NCBI RefSeq assembly: GCF_001512285.1
Contig: NZ_LNUV01000006.1
Span: forward strand, 635,159 to 699,158
Source of the DNA: Arthrobacter sp. EpRS71
GTDB taxonomy: Bacteria; Actinomycetota; Actinomycetes; Actinomycetales; Micrococcaceae
Direction: 5' to 3'
Length of the DNA stretch: 64,000 bases
Part shown: piece after piece, positions 18,758 to 27,919 of the stretch
Layout: each line of letters starts with the position of its first letter
How positions within the stretch are numbered: the stretch's first letter is position 1
The notes under the pieces: model-generated
What the model was told of the DNA's origin: nothing
The model's input: only the letters and a program-made list of their open reading frames with translations
Databases searched by the model: none
Program-made: the position numbers and the translations under genes

Positions 18758-18934
18758 ATGGGTGCTGACGACAAGCTGGAGAACGCTGGCGAGAAGCTGG
18801 GCGGCAAGGCTAAGGAAGCTGCAGGCAAGCTGACGGACAACGAGCGCTTGGAAGCCGAAGGCAAGGGCGACCAGACGAAAGCCGACCTCAAGGGCGCCGG
18901 CGAGAAGCTGAAGGACGCCTTCAAGAAGGACTAA
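18758..18934 (+). CDS. CsbD family stress-response protein
   Basis: A 58-residue highly charged, helical protein rich in Lys, Glu and Ala (start MGADDKLENAGEKLGGKAK), typical of the CsbD family. In Bacillus the family is under general-stress control; its molecular role is unknown. The open frame runs upstream, but the ATG at 18758 gives the family length. AGGAAGAGG lies 10-16 bases upstream. It is followed by its own terminator. Confidence 0.88.
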   Translation: MGADDKLENAGEKLGGKAKEAAGKLTDNERLEAEGKGDQTKADLKGAGEKLKDAFKKD

Positions 18935-18940
18935 GAATCC

Positions 18941-18976
18941 AAGCGGGGCCGCTGCAAGTGCAGCGGCCCCGCTTTG
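18941..18976 (+). terminator. Terminator after csbD-like gene
   Basis: AAGCGGGGCCGCTG at 18941-18954 pairs perfectly with CAGCGGCCCCGCTT at 18961-18974, with a 6-base loop and a short T stretch. Confidence 0.88.
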
Positions 18977-19042
18977 TCTCTGAGGCGAATGTTGTGCGAG
19001 GCGCCATTCCCGCGGCGCGCTAACTGATGGAGGATTTTTCCC

Positions 19043-19303
19043 ATGAACATACTGGTAAAAGTGTTTGGCCTGGCAATTGGCCTCGGCGCCGGCGCGCTCG
19101 CAAACAAGACCCTGGAAGGCCTCTGGGAGAAGAAGACCGGCAAGCCAGCCCCGAAGGACAGCACGGACCTCAGCGACTCACTGCCAGGCGTGCTGGTCTT
19201 CGCGGTGGTTTCCGCAGGTGTAGGCGCCATTGTTCACGTCCTCACCCAGCGGGGAACCAAGAGTGCCCTGGCCCGTATGAAGAAGACTGCAGACGAGGTC
19301 TAA
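19043..19303 (+). CDS. DUF4235 family membrane protein
   Basis: An 86-residue protein with two hydrophobic segments: residues 4-20 (VKVFGLAIGLGAGALAN) and about 48-66 (PGVLVFAVVSAGVGAIVHV). Between them lies a polar loop with LWEKKTGKPAP typical of DUF4235. Function unknown; it is common in actinobacteria. A clear GGAGG RBS precedes the ATG. A VOC protein gene follows after 3 bases, so the two are co-transcribed. Confidence 0.82.
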   Translation: MNILVKVFGLAIGLGAGALANKTLEGLWEKKTGKPAPKDSTDLSDSLPGVLVFAVVSAGVGAIVHVLTQRGTKSALARMKKTADEV

Positions 19304-19306
19304 CAC

Positions 19307-19666
19307 ATGGCTATAGCAAAATACCCGAGCGTGGTTATCGACTGCCCTGACGCTGCTGCCCTGGCCGCCTTCTACGGCGAGCTCTTCGGCTGGGAAGTCG
19401 AAGACAAAGATGGCTGGTTTGATATCCGGCCCGCCGACGGCAGCAACTGCATCTCCTTCCAACAAGTGGAGGTGTACCAAGCGCCCAAGTGGCCTGGCCA
19501 GACCATTCCGCAGCAAATGCACCTGGACATGATCGTGGAGGACCTGGACAAGGGTGAGGAAGTTGCCCTGTCCCTTGGCGCGAGCAAGGCTGACCACCAG
19601 CCAGGAGAAACGTTCAGGGTGCTCCTTGACCCGGCCGGGCATCCATTCTGCCTCTGCCTTACGTAA
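19307..19666 (+). CDS. VOC family protein (glyoxalase/bleomycin-resistance fold)
   Basis: A 119-residue single VOC module pair. YPSVVIDCPDAAALAAFYGELFGWEV is the typical first beta-alpha unit, and LLDPAGHPFCLCL is the typical end. The family includes metal-dependent lyases, dioxygenases and antibiotic-binding proteins; no specific substrate can be read from this sequence. It is coupled to the DUF4235 gene and convergent with a second VOC gene. Confidence 0.82.
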   Translation: MAIAKYPSVVIDCPDAAALAAFYGELFGWEVEDKDGWFDIRPADGSNCISFQQVEVYQAPKWPGQTIPQQMHLDMIVEDLDKGEEVALSLGASKADHQPGETFRVLLDPAGHPFCLCLT

Positions 19667-19699
19667 CGGAAGCCCGCCGGGCCTGGCCTCCTCGTGAGT

Positions 19700-20212
19700 T
19701 CAGCCCTGCTGGGCGGCCCACTCATCAACGCGGCGGTTGCTCTCTTCTTCGGAGAGGTCCTCGACGCGCGTCATGATGGACCAACGGACGCCGAACGGAT
19801 CGCGAATGCTTGCGTAACGGTCGCCCGAGACAAACGTGGACAGCGGCTCGCGGATGGTGGCCCCGGCTTGTTCCGCCTTCTTGACCAGCCCGTCCGCGTT
19901 CTGGCAGTACAGGCCAAGGGAGTAGCAATCATCCTCGCCACTCGGCGCAGGGACCAGGTGGTATTCCGGGTTGGGCTCGCCAAGTTGCAGGTGGCCATTG
20001 CCGAAGTCGAGCTCCGCGTGGACCACCACTCCGCCCATCTCCGTCTCGCCAACAACCCGGGCGCCGAACACATCGCGGTAGAACGCAATGGCCTCCTTTG
20101 CGTTGGGTACCGCAAGGAACGGCGTGAGGCTGGTCAGGCCGTTCGGTATGCCGTAAGTGGTGTGTTCACCGTTGGCCGCTGTGAAGGACTCTGTGCTTGT
20201 AGTATCTGTCAT
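19700..20212 (-). CDS. VOC family protein, PhnB-like
   Basis: A 170-residue protein of the PhnB/YdcZ-like VOC branch: TPFLAVPNAKEAIAFYRDVFGARVV in the first half and VSGDRYASIRDPFGVRWSIMTR in the second. Such proteins bind a metal with two His and a Glu, but their substrates are rarely known. It is divergent from the AraC-type regulator at 20289 (76-base shared upstream region), so that regulator may control it. Confidence 0.85.
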   Translation of the reverse strand: MTDTTSTESFTAANGEHTTYGIPNGLTSLTPFLAVPNAKEAIAFYRDVFGARVVGETEMGGVVVHAELDFGNGHLQLGEPNPEYHLVPAPSGEDDCYSLGLYCQNADGLVKKAEQAGATIREPLSTFVSGDRYASIRDPFGVRWSIMTRVEDLSEEESNRRVDEWAAQQG

Positions 20213-20288
20213 GGTTATGACGCTACGGGCTCCATGCCCCGAGGCGCTTGGAGATTCACGACAGCTTTAATCCTCAGGGAAGGCTCCC

Positions 20289-21101
20289 ATGGAAGGTTCG
20301 TTCAAGGGCATCCTCTATCCGGCGAGGCTGCCCACCTTCCACCGATTTCCCGCCTCTGCTTCCGTAGCCCACCTGGTGCAGTGGTTCTGGATTCCGGAGT
20401 GGAACATCGAACCCGGCCGGTCATCCCGGCAACACGTGATCGCCTACCCAACGTCCAACCTGGTGGTTCAGGGAGACGCGGTGGAGTTCTCCGGGCCAAC
20501 AACCCGGGCCGCTTACCGTGACCTGATGGGCCAGGGATGGGCCGTGGGCGCGTTACTCCGGCCCGCCGCAGTGCCCCTGTTCACTGACAACCCGGCAGCC
20601 CTCCGCGATCAGGAAGTGGCGATTCCTTTGCCGGAGTTGCTCAGCGCTGTGTCAGCAGCCATGACGGCAATTCCAGGTGGCAACACGCACGACGACGGCG
20701 CTCGCCGCGAGCGGGCAGTGGAAGCCTTTGTTGCGTGGCTGGTTTCCCTGGAATGTGCTGCGTCCGAGGAGGCCCTGCTGGCCAATCGCATGATGGACAT
20801 CATCGCTTCCGAGCCCGACGTGCTCATGATTGAGGATGTGGCGTCCCGTCTCGCAGTGTCACCGAGAACTCTCCAGAGAATCGCCGGAAAGTACGTCGGT
20901 TTGAGTCCCTCCGCCCTTATTCGGCGCCGAAGACTGCAGGATGCCGCCGAGCTCGCCCGGTCCAACCCAACAGCGGACCTTGCCGCGATCGCCGTCGAAC
21001 TCGGCTATGCGGATCATGCGCACCTGACGAACGACTTCCGGAAGTACCTGGGGTTCACTCCAAGCTCGTACCGGAGGTCGGTGGGTGGAAACCCGGGCTA
21101 G
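20289..21101 (+). CDS. AraC family transcriptional regulator
   Basis: A 270-residue regulator. The N-terminal ligand-sensing domain (about residues 1-150, start MEGSFKGILYPARLPTFHRF) is of the DUF6597 type. The C-terminal AraC HTH pair spans about residues 175-265, with VASRLAVSPRTLQRIAGKYVG and the second helix-turn-helix followed by DHAHLTNDFRKYLGFTPSSYR. It lies head to head with the PhnB-like VOC gene, a likely target. Convergent with the MepB-like gene 6 bases away. Confidence 0.88.
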   Translation: MEGSFKGILYPARLPTFHRFPASASVAHLVQWFWIPEWNIEPGRSSRQHVIAYPTSNLVVQGDAVEFSGPTTRAAYRDLMGQGWAVGALLRPAAVPLFTDNPAALRDQEVAIPLPELLSAVSAAMTAIPGGNTHDDGARRERAVEAFVAWLVSLECAASEEALLANRMMDIIASEPDVLMIEDVASRLAVSPRTLQRIAGKYVGLSPSALIRRRRLQDAAELARSNPTADLAAIAVELGYADHAHLTNDFRKYLGFTPSSYRRSVGGNPG

Positions 21102-21107
21102 CTTCGC

Positions 21108-21578
21108 TCAGTTTGCCGTTGCTGTCGAAGAGAAGTAAGCGCCCTGCCATTGCTGGGTTTGTTTTGCCTGCCGGTTGCTCACTGCCGACCACGGTGGATA
21201 GACCCGGAAGCCGCGCTTTCCACCTACTCCGCCTACCGAGACTATTCCGTGCTTGACCAGCGCGGACTTAGGGAAAGCGAACTGGCCCGCGTTGTTTCCT
21301 TCCCGCGCCGTCACCACCAGCATCCCAATGTTCTCTTCCACGGGAAAAGGTTCCGTAGAGCCGTCGATTGCCCGCCGCCACACTGCAACGAAGAGGCCCA
21401 CTTTCGTGGGGGTGAGCTTGCCGACCCGGAGCCTTATAACCCCTGAACCATACGTGGCGATTGCAGCCCCGTAGTCGCGGTTGTCGGCCTCCGGCACCGG
21501 CAATGAACACTTCGCAAAGGACTGGTTCAGAACACGCAGGGCATCGGCTACGTCGGGGTGGACATCATCATCAAGCAC
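21108..21578 (-). CDS. MepB family protein
   Basis: A 156-residue protein matching the MepB family (RVGKLTPTKVGLFVAVWRR; GQFAFPKSALVKHGIVS; GKRGFRVYPPWS near the end). The name comes from a small gene in the staphylococcal mepRAB multidrug locus, but the function is unknown and no MATE pump lies here. Its stop is 6 bases from the AraC stop on the other strand. Confidence 0.8.
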   Translation of the reverse strand: MLDDDVHPDVADALRVLNQSFAKCSLPVPEADNRDYGAAIATYGSGVIRLRVGKLTPTKVGLFVAVWRRAIDGSTEPFPVEENIGMLVVTAREGNNAGQFAFPKSALVKHGIVSVGGVGGKRGFRVYPPWSAVSNRQAKQTQQWQGAYFSSTATAN

Positions 21579-21606
21579 GCTCCCATCCTAGGGCGCAGCC
21601 ACAGCA

Positions 21607-22089
21607 CTACCGCTGCCGCAGACCTGCTCCGTCCAGCGTCAGGCCAGCAGAAATCACCCGCCCGCACTGTTCACCGTAAGGGTACTCACCTCGGGCAGTG
21701 AAGGTCACGGTATGCTCGGGCAGCGCGATACCGGCCGGGGAAGTTCCGGTCACGGTGGCCTCAAGGGGATTCTCGCTGAGGGCAGGAAGCTCAAGGAAAC
21801 CCTGGAGGGTCCCGTCCGGCGACGACGTCGCTGAGCACACGCCGTCGGGTGTGCAGCCTTGGTCCACGGACGTCGCCCCGGGGTTCAGCATCAATTCCTC
21901 CTCAGTGCACACGCCATCCTGGCATGCCTTCAACCGAAGCGAAGCGACGTCCGGGGCATAGTCCGCTGCCACGGTCAGGGAAACACCGGGCACGTGTCCA
22001 ATTGCCGGGCAGCCGACAGGTTCGGGGAAGCAGCCAGGAAGAAGCGCTGCAGTGCCTGCAAGGGTGAGAGCCAACCCGATTCTGCCCAT
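21607..22089 (-). CDS. Putative lipoprotein of unknown function
   Basis: A 160-residue protein with a lipoprotein signal peptide: basic start MGRIGLALTLAGTAA and lipobox LLPGC (lipid Cys at 20). The mature part is a beta-rich domain with several Cys residues (CPAIG, ACQDGVC, CTPDGVC, EQCGR), perhaps forming disulfides, and a C-terminal HTVTFTARGEYPYGEQCG strand. Anchored outside the membrane. No family recognised. Confidence 0.7.
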   Translation of the reverse strand: MGRIGLALTLAGTAALLPGCFPEPVGCPAIGHVPGVSLTVAADYAPDVASLRLKACQDGVCTEEELMLNPGATSVDQGCTPDGVCSATSSPDGTLQGFLELPALSENPLEATVTGTSPAGIALPEHTVTFTARGEYPYGEQCGRVISAGLTLDGAGLRQR

Positions 22090-22092
22090 GCT

Positions 22093-22275
22093 TCAGAGTA
22101 GGACTTCGGGCCGCCGTCGTCGCCGAAATGCGGTTGCCACGGAGCAAACGACGCCTGCATTGTTATGGATCCGGATGCCCGTTGCCTCGGCGAGACCGGC
22201 CCGGCAGACCTCCGCAAAGAAGCCACGTGGCCCCACGGTGTAGTAGCGGGATGGTTGATCTGAGGAACTCGTCAT
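22093..22275 (-). CDS. Possible small hypothetical protein
   Basis: A 60-residue ORF (MTSSSDQPSRYYTVGP...) whose ATG overlaps the stop of the upstream ORF in an ATGA arrangement, the main support for it. It ends in an Arg-rich stretch (FRRRRRPEVLL). No domain is recognised; it may be chance. Confidence 0.3.
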   Translation of the reverse strand: MTSSSDQPSRYYTVGPRGFFAEVCRAGLAEATGIRIHNNAGVVCSVATAFRRRRRPEVLL

Positions 22276-22631
22276 AAGTCGGCGTTGGTTCCCCAAGTGT
22301 CGATCAGACTTACCCATACTTCCAGCTTGATGTCACCGAACTGGCTGTTCCAGCCGTCCACCACACGATCGCAAAGCGTTTGAAATCGCGGCTGAAGGTA
22401 CTGGTCACTGGTAGCGAACTTAAGGACGACGTCGGGGGCTGCTCCCGCGTGTACTGCCGCCCGGTTGAAGGAGACGGTAGTGCACCTGTTCAACTCCACG
22501 ATGATGTCGGTGTCGGGAATCTGCAGAATGTCTTTAGCGGCTGCGAATAGTAGGTCCATGACTTCATCGCGGTTGTCAGTCATGCGCGACTGGGCGTTCT
22601 CGTTCTTGGGGAGGATGGAGATGTAAGTCAC
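22272..22631 (-). CDS. Hypothetical protein, tautomerase-like size and pattern
   Basis: A 119-residue ORF. The GTG at 22631 (TYISILPKNENAQS) with AAGGGAAG upstream is preferred; an earlier in-frame TTG/ATG at about 22670 is possible. It has two short alpha/beta units, which weakly recalls 4-oxalocrotonate tautomerase-superfamily proteins (DEVMDLLFAAAKDIL; DIIVELNRC), but the catalytic Pro-1 is not present. Function open. It sits in a run of small, tightly packed minus-strand ORFs. Confidence 0.5.
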   Translation of the reverse strand: MTYISILPKNENAQSRMTDNRDEVMDLLFAAAKDILQIPDTDIIVELNRCTTVSFNRAAVHAGAAPDVVLKFATSDQYLQPRFQTLCDRVVDGWNSQFGDIKLEVWVSLIDTWGTNADL

Positions 22632-22666
22632 GCGGCTTCCCTTCTCGCTGGTTAGGGCGAGCATGT

Positions 22667-22891
22667 TCAAATTACGGTGATTGACGACAGATCAGAAGCG
22701 AACACGATCCGCCGTGTACCCGTCGAATGGTCAGTAATCCAGAAAATATCGTGCTGGTCCATGACGTCCTCTACTGTGCCTTCGCATTGCAGGCCGTCAG
22801 GCCAACGGAGGAGGATGCGCTGTCCGGTTTTGGGCTGCGAAGCCAATTCCGTGGGAGGGCGTGTCTCATTTTTCCTTGTGGTTTGGTCCAT
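22667..22891 (-). CDS. Small hypothetical protein
   Basis: A 74-residue ORF whose central part looks like a small beta-barrel (GQRILLRWPDGLQCEGTVEDV ... TRRIVFASDL), similar in outline to KOW/SH3-like folds but not assignable. It is the first of the small minus-strand ORFs 22891-22093. Upstream lies a strong hairpin that separates it from the kinase-PLP fusion gene. Confidence 0.45.
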   Translation of the reverse strand: MDQTTRKNETRPPTELASQPKTGQRILLRWPDGLQCEGTVEDVMDQHDIFWITDHSTGTRRIVFASDLSSITVI

Positions 22892-22944
22892 CAGATTGAT
22901 TCCGCCAGTTCAGGGGTTGCTGCTGCAGTTAGTTGATTCGAGGC

Positions 22945-22993
22945 CACGGTGCCGGCCGCATCGGATTGAAAGCCTGATGCGGCCGGCACCGTG
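22945..22993. terminator. Strong hairpin, putative terminator of the catabolic gene array
   Basis: A perfect 18-bp stem (CACGGTGCCGGCCGCATC at 22945-22962 and its complement at 22976-22993) with a 13-base loop. It lies 92 bases past the stop of the minus-strand fusion gene. No T run on either side, so its efficiency as a terminator is uncertain. Confidence 0.6.
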
Positions 22994-23084
22994 ACCGCTC
23001 GAACATCGAATGTGTCCTAACCTGCTGCGCCAACAAGGCGGCTTATCAGCGGACGTACACCACCCGACAACGGTTCAGTCCGGA

Positions 23085-26039
23085 TTACCATCCGTTGTGG
23101 AGAACCCACTCGAGCGCATCCACGAAGAAGTCCGCGGACTCACGCGAGATACACAGCGGCGGCTTGACCTTGAGTACGTTCATTCGGTCACTGGTCGGCT
23201 GAATGATCACACCCAGGTCAAGCAAACGGCGGCAGATAGCATCCGCCTCATTGCCTGCTGGCTCAAGTGTCGCCGGGTCCTGCACCAACTCAATCCCCAT
23301 ATACAGGCCGGAGCCATGAACGGCACCGATAATGGGATGCTTGCCAGCGAGTATTTCCAGCCTCTGGCGCAGATGTTCCCCAACCTCGCGCGCGTTTTGT
23401 TGCAGGTGTTCATCGCGTAGTGCGTCCAGTACTGTCAGCCCCACTACGGATGACACAGGGCTTCCGGCAGCTGAGGAGAAGAAATAGCCCCGTTCACGGT
23501 AAGCATCCGCAATGGCCCGGGTAGTTATCACGGCGCCAAGAGGGTGCCCGTTTCCCATGCCTTTAGCCACTGTCACTATGTCCGGTACGACATCTTGTTG
23601 TTCGAAACCCCAGAACCAGGTGCCGAGCCGTCCGTATCCCACCTGAACCTCATCAGCAATGGCCAGTCCGCCGTGAGCTCGGACCGTCTCGTAAACGCCC
23701 TTCAGGTAGCCCTCAGGCAGAAGAACCCCACCTGCGTTCCCGTACACGGCTTCCGCTATAAAGGCCGCCGGGGGCGTGCCTTGGGCGGATAGTGCTTCAA
23801 TCTCTGAGACTGCCTCCTTGGTATACCGGAGTGCGTCCTGCCCCCGGTGTTGACCGCGGTACGCATTGGGAGAGATCAGGGTCTTGACCCACGGGAGGGT
23901 TTCTTTACCCACAGGGTTATCGACAGTTGACGTCGATACAGCGTCGCTCATGTAGGTCCAGCCGTGATAGGCCTCTTGGACGGCCACGAGCTGCTTGCGG
24001 CCGGTCACTATCTGGGCCATGCGAAGTGCCAAATCGTTCGCCTCTGACCCGGAATTGACCAGCAGGACGGTGTCCAGAGGGTCGGGTGTCATGGCGGCTA
24101 GACGCTCCGAGAATTTCACAACAGCTTCGTAGTGGAAACGTGAGTTCGTGTTGAGGAGACGCATCTGGCTGTTCACCGCGTCTGCCAGGCCCAGGTGACC
24201 GTGCCCCAGCAATGCCACGTTATTGACCATGTCGACATATGTCCGACCGGTCGCGTCCGTAAGGAACTCCCGCCAGCCGCGATCGATTTGAGGCGGATCG
24301 TTGTAGTAGTGCTGCTGTACACCGGCGAAGTGCTCTCGCCGGCGACGCAGCAGTTGCGAAGCTGATGGAGGTGAAATCGGGGAAGAGCTATCGTTCGCTG
24401 AAATCAGGGACGTCGGGTCGGCAAGCCAAGCCCGCCACCCACTAAATTCAGCGGCAGATACGTAGGGCGGCACACTGTTCCGGGCTTCCTCCCGATATGC
24501 GGTGACCCGGACTCTCTGGCGTGGTTCAACTGCCCAGGCGGGCTCGCCTGGTAGTAGGGAAAAGCCATCTGGGTGCAGGGCTTTCGCCCCGGGCCCCGTC
24601 ACGGCAACTACACAACCATCCACGCCGACCAGTGCAGATCCGGAGCCGCTGATTGTGCCTGCCCACGGCGTCGACAGGGTTATCGGCGTGCGCCACCATG
24701 CGTCGATTCCAGTGGCTGTGTTAAGAGGAGCGCGCCTGTTCAATGGCGGGCTCTGAGAGAGCCTTGCTTCGCCGAAGGCTGTCTCCACAAATGCGTTTCC
24801 CGAATCCAGCGCGGTAATGGCCGCATGATGTTCGATGTCGTCCTCAAGCCAGGTTCCCCCATCGAAAATGTGTGACCCGGTGGTCAGATCCAGCGCGACG
24901 GCATCAGTTGCGGGAGCGCACATGGGCTGGTGCCTGGGCGGGAGTTCAGCGACGATGGGTGCCAGCCCCAGTGCCTCGCGGACAAGGGCTGTTGCGACGG
25001 GCAGCGGGAGTGCCGAGACCTGGTCAAGCATGCGGCGTTCAGATGGCATGTTCTCACGCGCGTATTCGTTGTCAGCGTCCAGGGAGACCTGCTGATATGT
25101 ACTGACTGCCAGGACACACGCCCTGAGCACAACCAGGGGCCACACCGCGTCAATTTCGGCTTCCGACAAAGGCCGTTCTGCGTTGAACGCCCGAATGGCA
25201 GGGATGACGCTGAAGATGTCTGCGCCGTCGTGATGCAGCAGCGATGTGACGGTGACTGCCAGTTCAGACACAGCCCAGCTTTCGGTAAGGTCGCCGAAGT
25301 CAATCACGCCGTCGGGAAGTCGCAAACCGTCCTTCTCCACGCATACGACGTTGTCGTCAACCAGATCGCCGTGTACGGCCTGACGTGGCAGCTGGTCGGC
25401 AAGCGAACGGACCGCGTTGGCTGCATCCTCGGAGACGCTGCTGATCTGCTGAAGCTGTCCAGGGTCAGTAACGAACCCCGAAAGCAACGTCACCACCCTT
25501 TCGGCGTGTTGGAGGTCCCACTGCAGCACCCGCTGCAGTCTGGCGTGGCTGAAGCTGGCGAACCCCCGGGAAACCCGTCCCGCCAGTGCTCCAATAGCGC
25601 TAACCACCCGTTCTTCCATATGCTGTGACCCACTCAGGGTTCCCCCTGGCAGCCACTGCATGATCCGAACTATGGAATGCCCGCCCGATGGGAGTTCCAC
25701 AGTTACAGCCTGGGATGTCCCTTGGCCTGACTTTAGGGGCAAAGACACAGGAACCCGCAGTCCCGGCACCGACCTGGCAAGATGATCCGCCGCCTCCGTC
25801 TGGGCAGCGATCTCCTCGTTGTCAAAGGCGGCGTTGCTGATCTTAAGAATGCCGATCGGCTCTCCACCGTCCGGGCTCCGCAGTAGAAAGTTTGCGTCCT
25901 GCTGGCTGCCTAGGACGGCAGCAACAGTCTCGCGGGAGAGTAAACTGCTGGCGATATCGGCCGCCTCCCGTTCGTTCACTACGGGTACCGGAAGAGCACC
26001 GAGCTCAAAGAAATCAAAGGAATTACTCGAATTGCTCAC
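23085..26039 (-). CDS. Fusion of APH-type kinase and class III aminotransferase-fold PLP enzyme
   Basis: A 984-residue three-part protein. Residues about 20-350 form an aminoglycoside/homoserine-kinase-like domain (HGDLVDDNVV catalytic loop, DFGDL metal site). Residues about 380-540 are a beta-rich linker domain. Residues about 570-984 are a class III aminotransferase fold with LLVNSGSEANDLA, ADEVQVGYGRLG and the PLP lysine in AKGMGNGHPLG (about Lys826). Known relatives of the two halves are hydroxylysine kinase and the phospho-lyases acting on phosphoethanolamine or phosphohydroxylysine. By inference, the fusion phosphorylates an amino alcohol, then removes phosphate and ammonia. A plain transaminase is the alternative. 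Last gene of the island array. Confidence 0.85.
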   Translation of the reverse strand: MSNSSNSFDFFELGALPVPVVNEREAADIASSLLSRETVAAVLGSQQDANFLLRSPDGGEPIGILKISNAAFDNEEIAAQTEAADHLARSVPGLRVPVSLPLKSGQGTSQAVTVELPSGGHSIVRIMQWLPGGTLSGSQHMEERVVSAIGALAGRVSRGFASFSHARLQRVLQWDLQHAERVVTLLSGFVTDPGQLQQISSVSEDAANAVRSLADQLPRQAVHGDLVDDNVVCVEKDGLRLPDGVIDFGDLTESWAVSELAVTVTSLLHHDGADIFSVIPAIRAFNAERPLSEAEIDAVWPLVVLRACVLAVSTYQQVSLDADNEYARENMPSERRMLDQVSALPLPVATALVREALGLAPIVAELPPRHQPMCAPATDAVALDLTTGSHIFDGGTWLEDDIEHHAAITALDSGNAFVETAFGEARLSQSPPLNRRAPLNTATGIDAWWRTPITLSTPWAGTISGSGSALVGVDGCVVAVTGPGAKALHPDGFSLLPGEPAWAVEPRQRVRVTAYREEARNSVPPYVSAAEFSGWRAWLADPTSLISANDSSSPISPPSASQLLRRRREHFAGVQQHYYNDPPQIDRGWREFLTDATGRTYVDMVNNVALLGHGHLGLADAVNSQMRLLNTNSRFHYEAVVKFSERLAAMTPDPLDTVLLVNSGSEANDLALRMAQIVTGRKQLVAVQEAYHGWTYMSDAVSTSTVDNPVGKETLPWVKTLISPNAYRGQHRGQDALRYTKEAVSEIEALSAQGTPPAAFIAEAVYGNAGGVLLPEGYLKGVYETVRAHGGLAIADEVQVGYGRLGTWFWGFEQQDVVPDIVTVAKGMGNGHPLGAVITTRAIADAYRERGYFFSSAAGSPVSSVVGLTVLDALRDEHLQQNAREVGEHLRQRLEILAGKHPIIGAVHGSGLYMGIELVQDPATLEPAGNEADAICRRLLDLGVIIQPTSDRMNVLKVKPPLCISRESADFFVDALEWVLHNGW

Positions 26040-26160
26040 TTGGGTTGTTCTCCATGTTCAGGTGTGGCACTGACGATCCAGGCACTCGTGGCGACGGTGC
26101 CGTTTGTGGCTGTCTGGCATTGTGTGACCAACAAACGCTGGGGATGGCTGGACGTGTTCA

Positions 26161-26946
26161 TCACGCAGCACCGTGTTCCTCGATAATCGAATTCCCACCA
26201 TCGACGACAATGACTTGGCCCGTCATGTAGGAGGCCCCGGGGCTGGCTAGGAACGCAATGAGGCTGGCCACCTCGTCGGGGTTTCCTGAACGTCCAATTG
26301 GAGTCGCCTTACCCATGAGGATCTCGTGCTCGGTAGCGGATGCCGTGGCAATCCACCCGGGGGCGACGGCATTTACCGTTACCCCGTATTCCGCCACGTC
26401 CAGGGCAGCTGACCTGGTCAGGCCGACGACGCCTGCTTTGGCGGCGTGATAAGCGACGTCGCCCTTATACGCCGTGACGGGACCCGATAGCGAGGAAATA
26501 TTGATCACCCTCCCGGATCCACCGATTATCATCTCCGGGATGGCTGCCCTGGTGGTGAACAGCATGGTGTCTAGATTGCGCCGCAACGCCATGTGCCACT
26601 CGTCGTCTGTGATGGACGTTATCCCTGCTTGAGCTTCGGCATCGTTCACAGCCGCAAGCCCGGCGTTGTTTACAAGAACATCAAGGCGCCCAAACTCCGC
26701 CACTGTGCGCGCGACCAGCGCAGTGGCCTGGGCAGAATCTGTCAGATCTGCCACAACTGCCCGCACATCGGCGCCGAGCGCACGGAGCTCCTCAGCGCGA
26801 GCTTCAATGCGCTCGGTCGTCGACGTGACAACCAAACGGACGCCCTGGCTCGCTAATGCACGCGCCGCCGCGAACCCAATTCCTTCAGGGCTACCTGCCC
26901 CGGTTACCAAGGCCACACGCTGCCCTGAGCCGACTTCAACACTCAC
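26161..26946 (-). CDS. SDR family oxidoreductase
   Basis: A 261-residue NAD(P)-dependent SDR. Cofactor motif [21 protein letters not shown], catalytic Ser in ISSLSG and YHAAK, and a C-terminal [11 protein letters not shown]. The frame is open for 100 residues upstream, but the GTG at 26946 has AAGGAG 8 bases before it and gives the family length. FabG-like; the substrate is probably an alcohol or ketone intermediate of the surrounding catabolic array. It lies between the MBL hydrolase and the kinase-PLP fusion, all on the minus strand. Confidence 0.88.
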   Translation of the reverse strand: MSVEVGSGQRVALVTGAGSPEGIGFAAARALASQGVRLVVTSTTERIEARAEELRALGADVRAVVADLTDSAQATALVARTVAEFGRLDVLVNNAGLAAVNDAEAQAGITSITDDEWHMALRRNLDTMLFTTRAAIPEMIIGGSGRVINISSLSGPVTAYKGDVAYHAAKAGVVGLTRSAALDVAEYGVTVNAVAPGWIATASATEHEILMGKATPIGRSGNPDEVASLIAFLASPGASYMTGQVIVVDGGNSIIEEHGAA

Positions 26947-27103
26947 TTTAGATACTCCTTGTTGCTGGATACGAGGTCTCCGGGCAGCATTTCCATACCG
27001 TCCAAGTTCCTGCTTGGGAAACAAATGTGTCTCATTAGAAATTGAGAATGGTGTGTGAGGGGCCTCCGCCCCTGACCAACGCCGCCGTGACTGCGGCGCC
27101 TGA

Positions 27104-27919
27104 TCATGCATGCCCCTCGGCGATTGTGAGCGGGGCCCACGTCTCGGGACAGTGACCCGCCACGAGCCTTGCACCCTCCATGGCTGCCAGCTCGACAAGT
27201 CGATCATGGGACCTTCGACGGAGTGGAGCGTCCTCGGCGACGGCATACGTCCCGACAACCTGATTCAAGTCGATCCCCGCCTGAAGATCGATGGCATCCA
27301 TTGCGAAGAGCCAGGTTCCCGATTCAGCCATCCGGACCCGGTAGGACATGTGCCCCGGAGTATGGCCGGGCGTGGAAATGGCTTCAATGCCGGGCGCGAT
27401 CACTGCTTCGTCGTCGAGGATGCGCCATTTGATGTCGGGGTTGGCGTAGTCCTCCCGCAGATACGCATCGGCTCGGCCGGCAACATTCATTGCGAACTCC
27501 AACTCCCGCCGCTGGATGCAGACTTCGACGCCGGCTTCCGCTAAGTGGCGTAGTCCTCCAGAGTGATCGAAATGCAGATGTGAGACCGCGGCCAAGGCAA
27601 GATCCGATGGGTTCAATCCGTGATCGGCAAGCGCGCTGAGCAATGGGTCACCATCCGACAAGAATTCGGGAATCCCCGCGGGAGCGTACAAATCGTCTGG
27701 GTCGGGGCCCCGGAATCTCCGCGCGTCCGTGCCGGTGTCCAGCAGGACCCATCCGATGGAGGTCTTTACCAGCATGGCGGGGACGGGCTCGCGCAATATT
27801 CGCTCCGATCCGCCTTCCATGGACACAGACTCCGGGATTGGATCCCAGGCCAGGGTGAGGCAGTGGAGACGGTGACAAACAGCTGACAGTGAAACGTCAC
27901 TGCTTTCATTTGAGTTCAT
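27104..27919 (-). CDS. MBL-fold metallo-hydrolase, N-acyl-homoserine-lactonase-like
   Basis: A 271-residue metallo-beta-lactamase fold protein. The dinuclear metal motif HLHFDHSGG (HxHxDH) is followed by [14 protein letters not shown] and a final [15 protein letters not shown] starts the fold. This pattern is that of the AHL-lactonase/AiiA-like branch, which opens lactone rings, but many members act on other lactones or esters. The ATG at 27919 is chosen because it starts the conserved part. In context it may hydrolyse a lactone intermediate. Confidence 0.82.
   Translation of the reverse strand: MNSNESSDVSLSAVCHRLHCLTLAWDPIPESVSMEGGSERILREPVPAMLVKTSIGWVLLDTGTDARRFRGPDPDDLYAPAGIPEFLSDGDPLLSALADHGLNPSDLALAAVSHLHFDHSGGLRHLAEAGVEVCIQRRELEFAMNVAGRADAYLREDYANPDIKWRILDDEAVIAPGIEAISTPGHTPGHMSYRVRMAESGTWLFAMDAIDLQAGIDLNQVVGTYAVAEDAPLRRRSHDRLVELAAMEGARLVAGHCPETWAPLTIAEGHA

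Noticed and set aside
27104..27919. Naming the MBL protein as a quorum-quenching AHL lactonase
   Set aside because: The HxHxDH motif is shared by many MBL hydrolases; nothing else in the sequence fixes the substrate.
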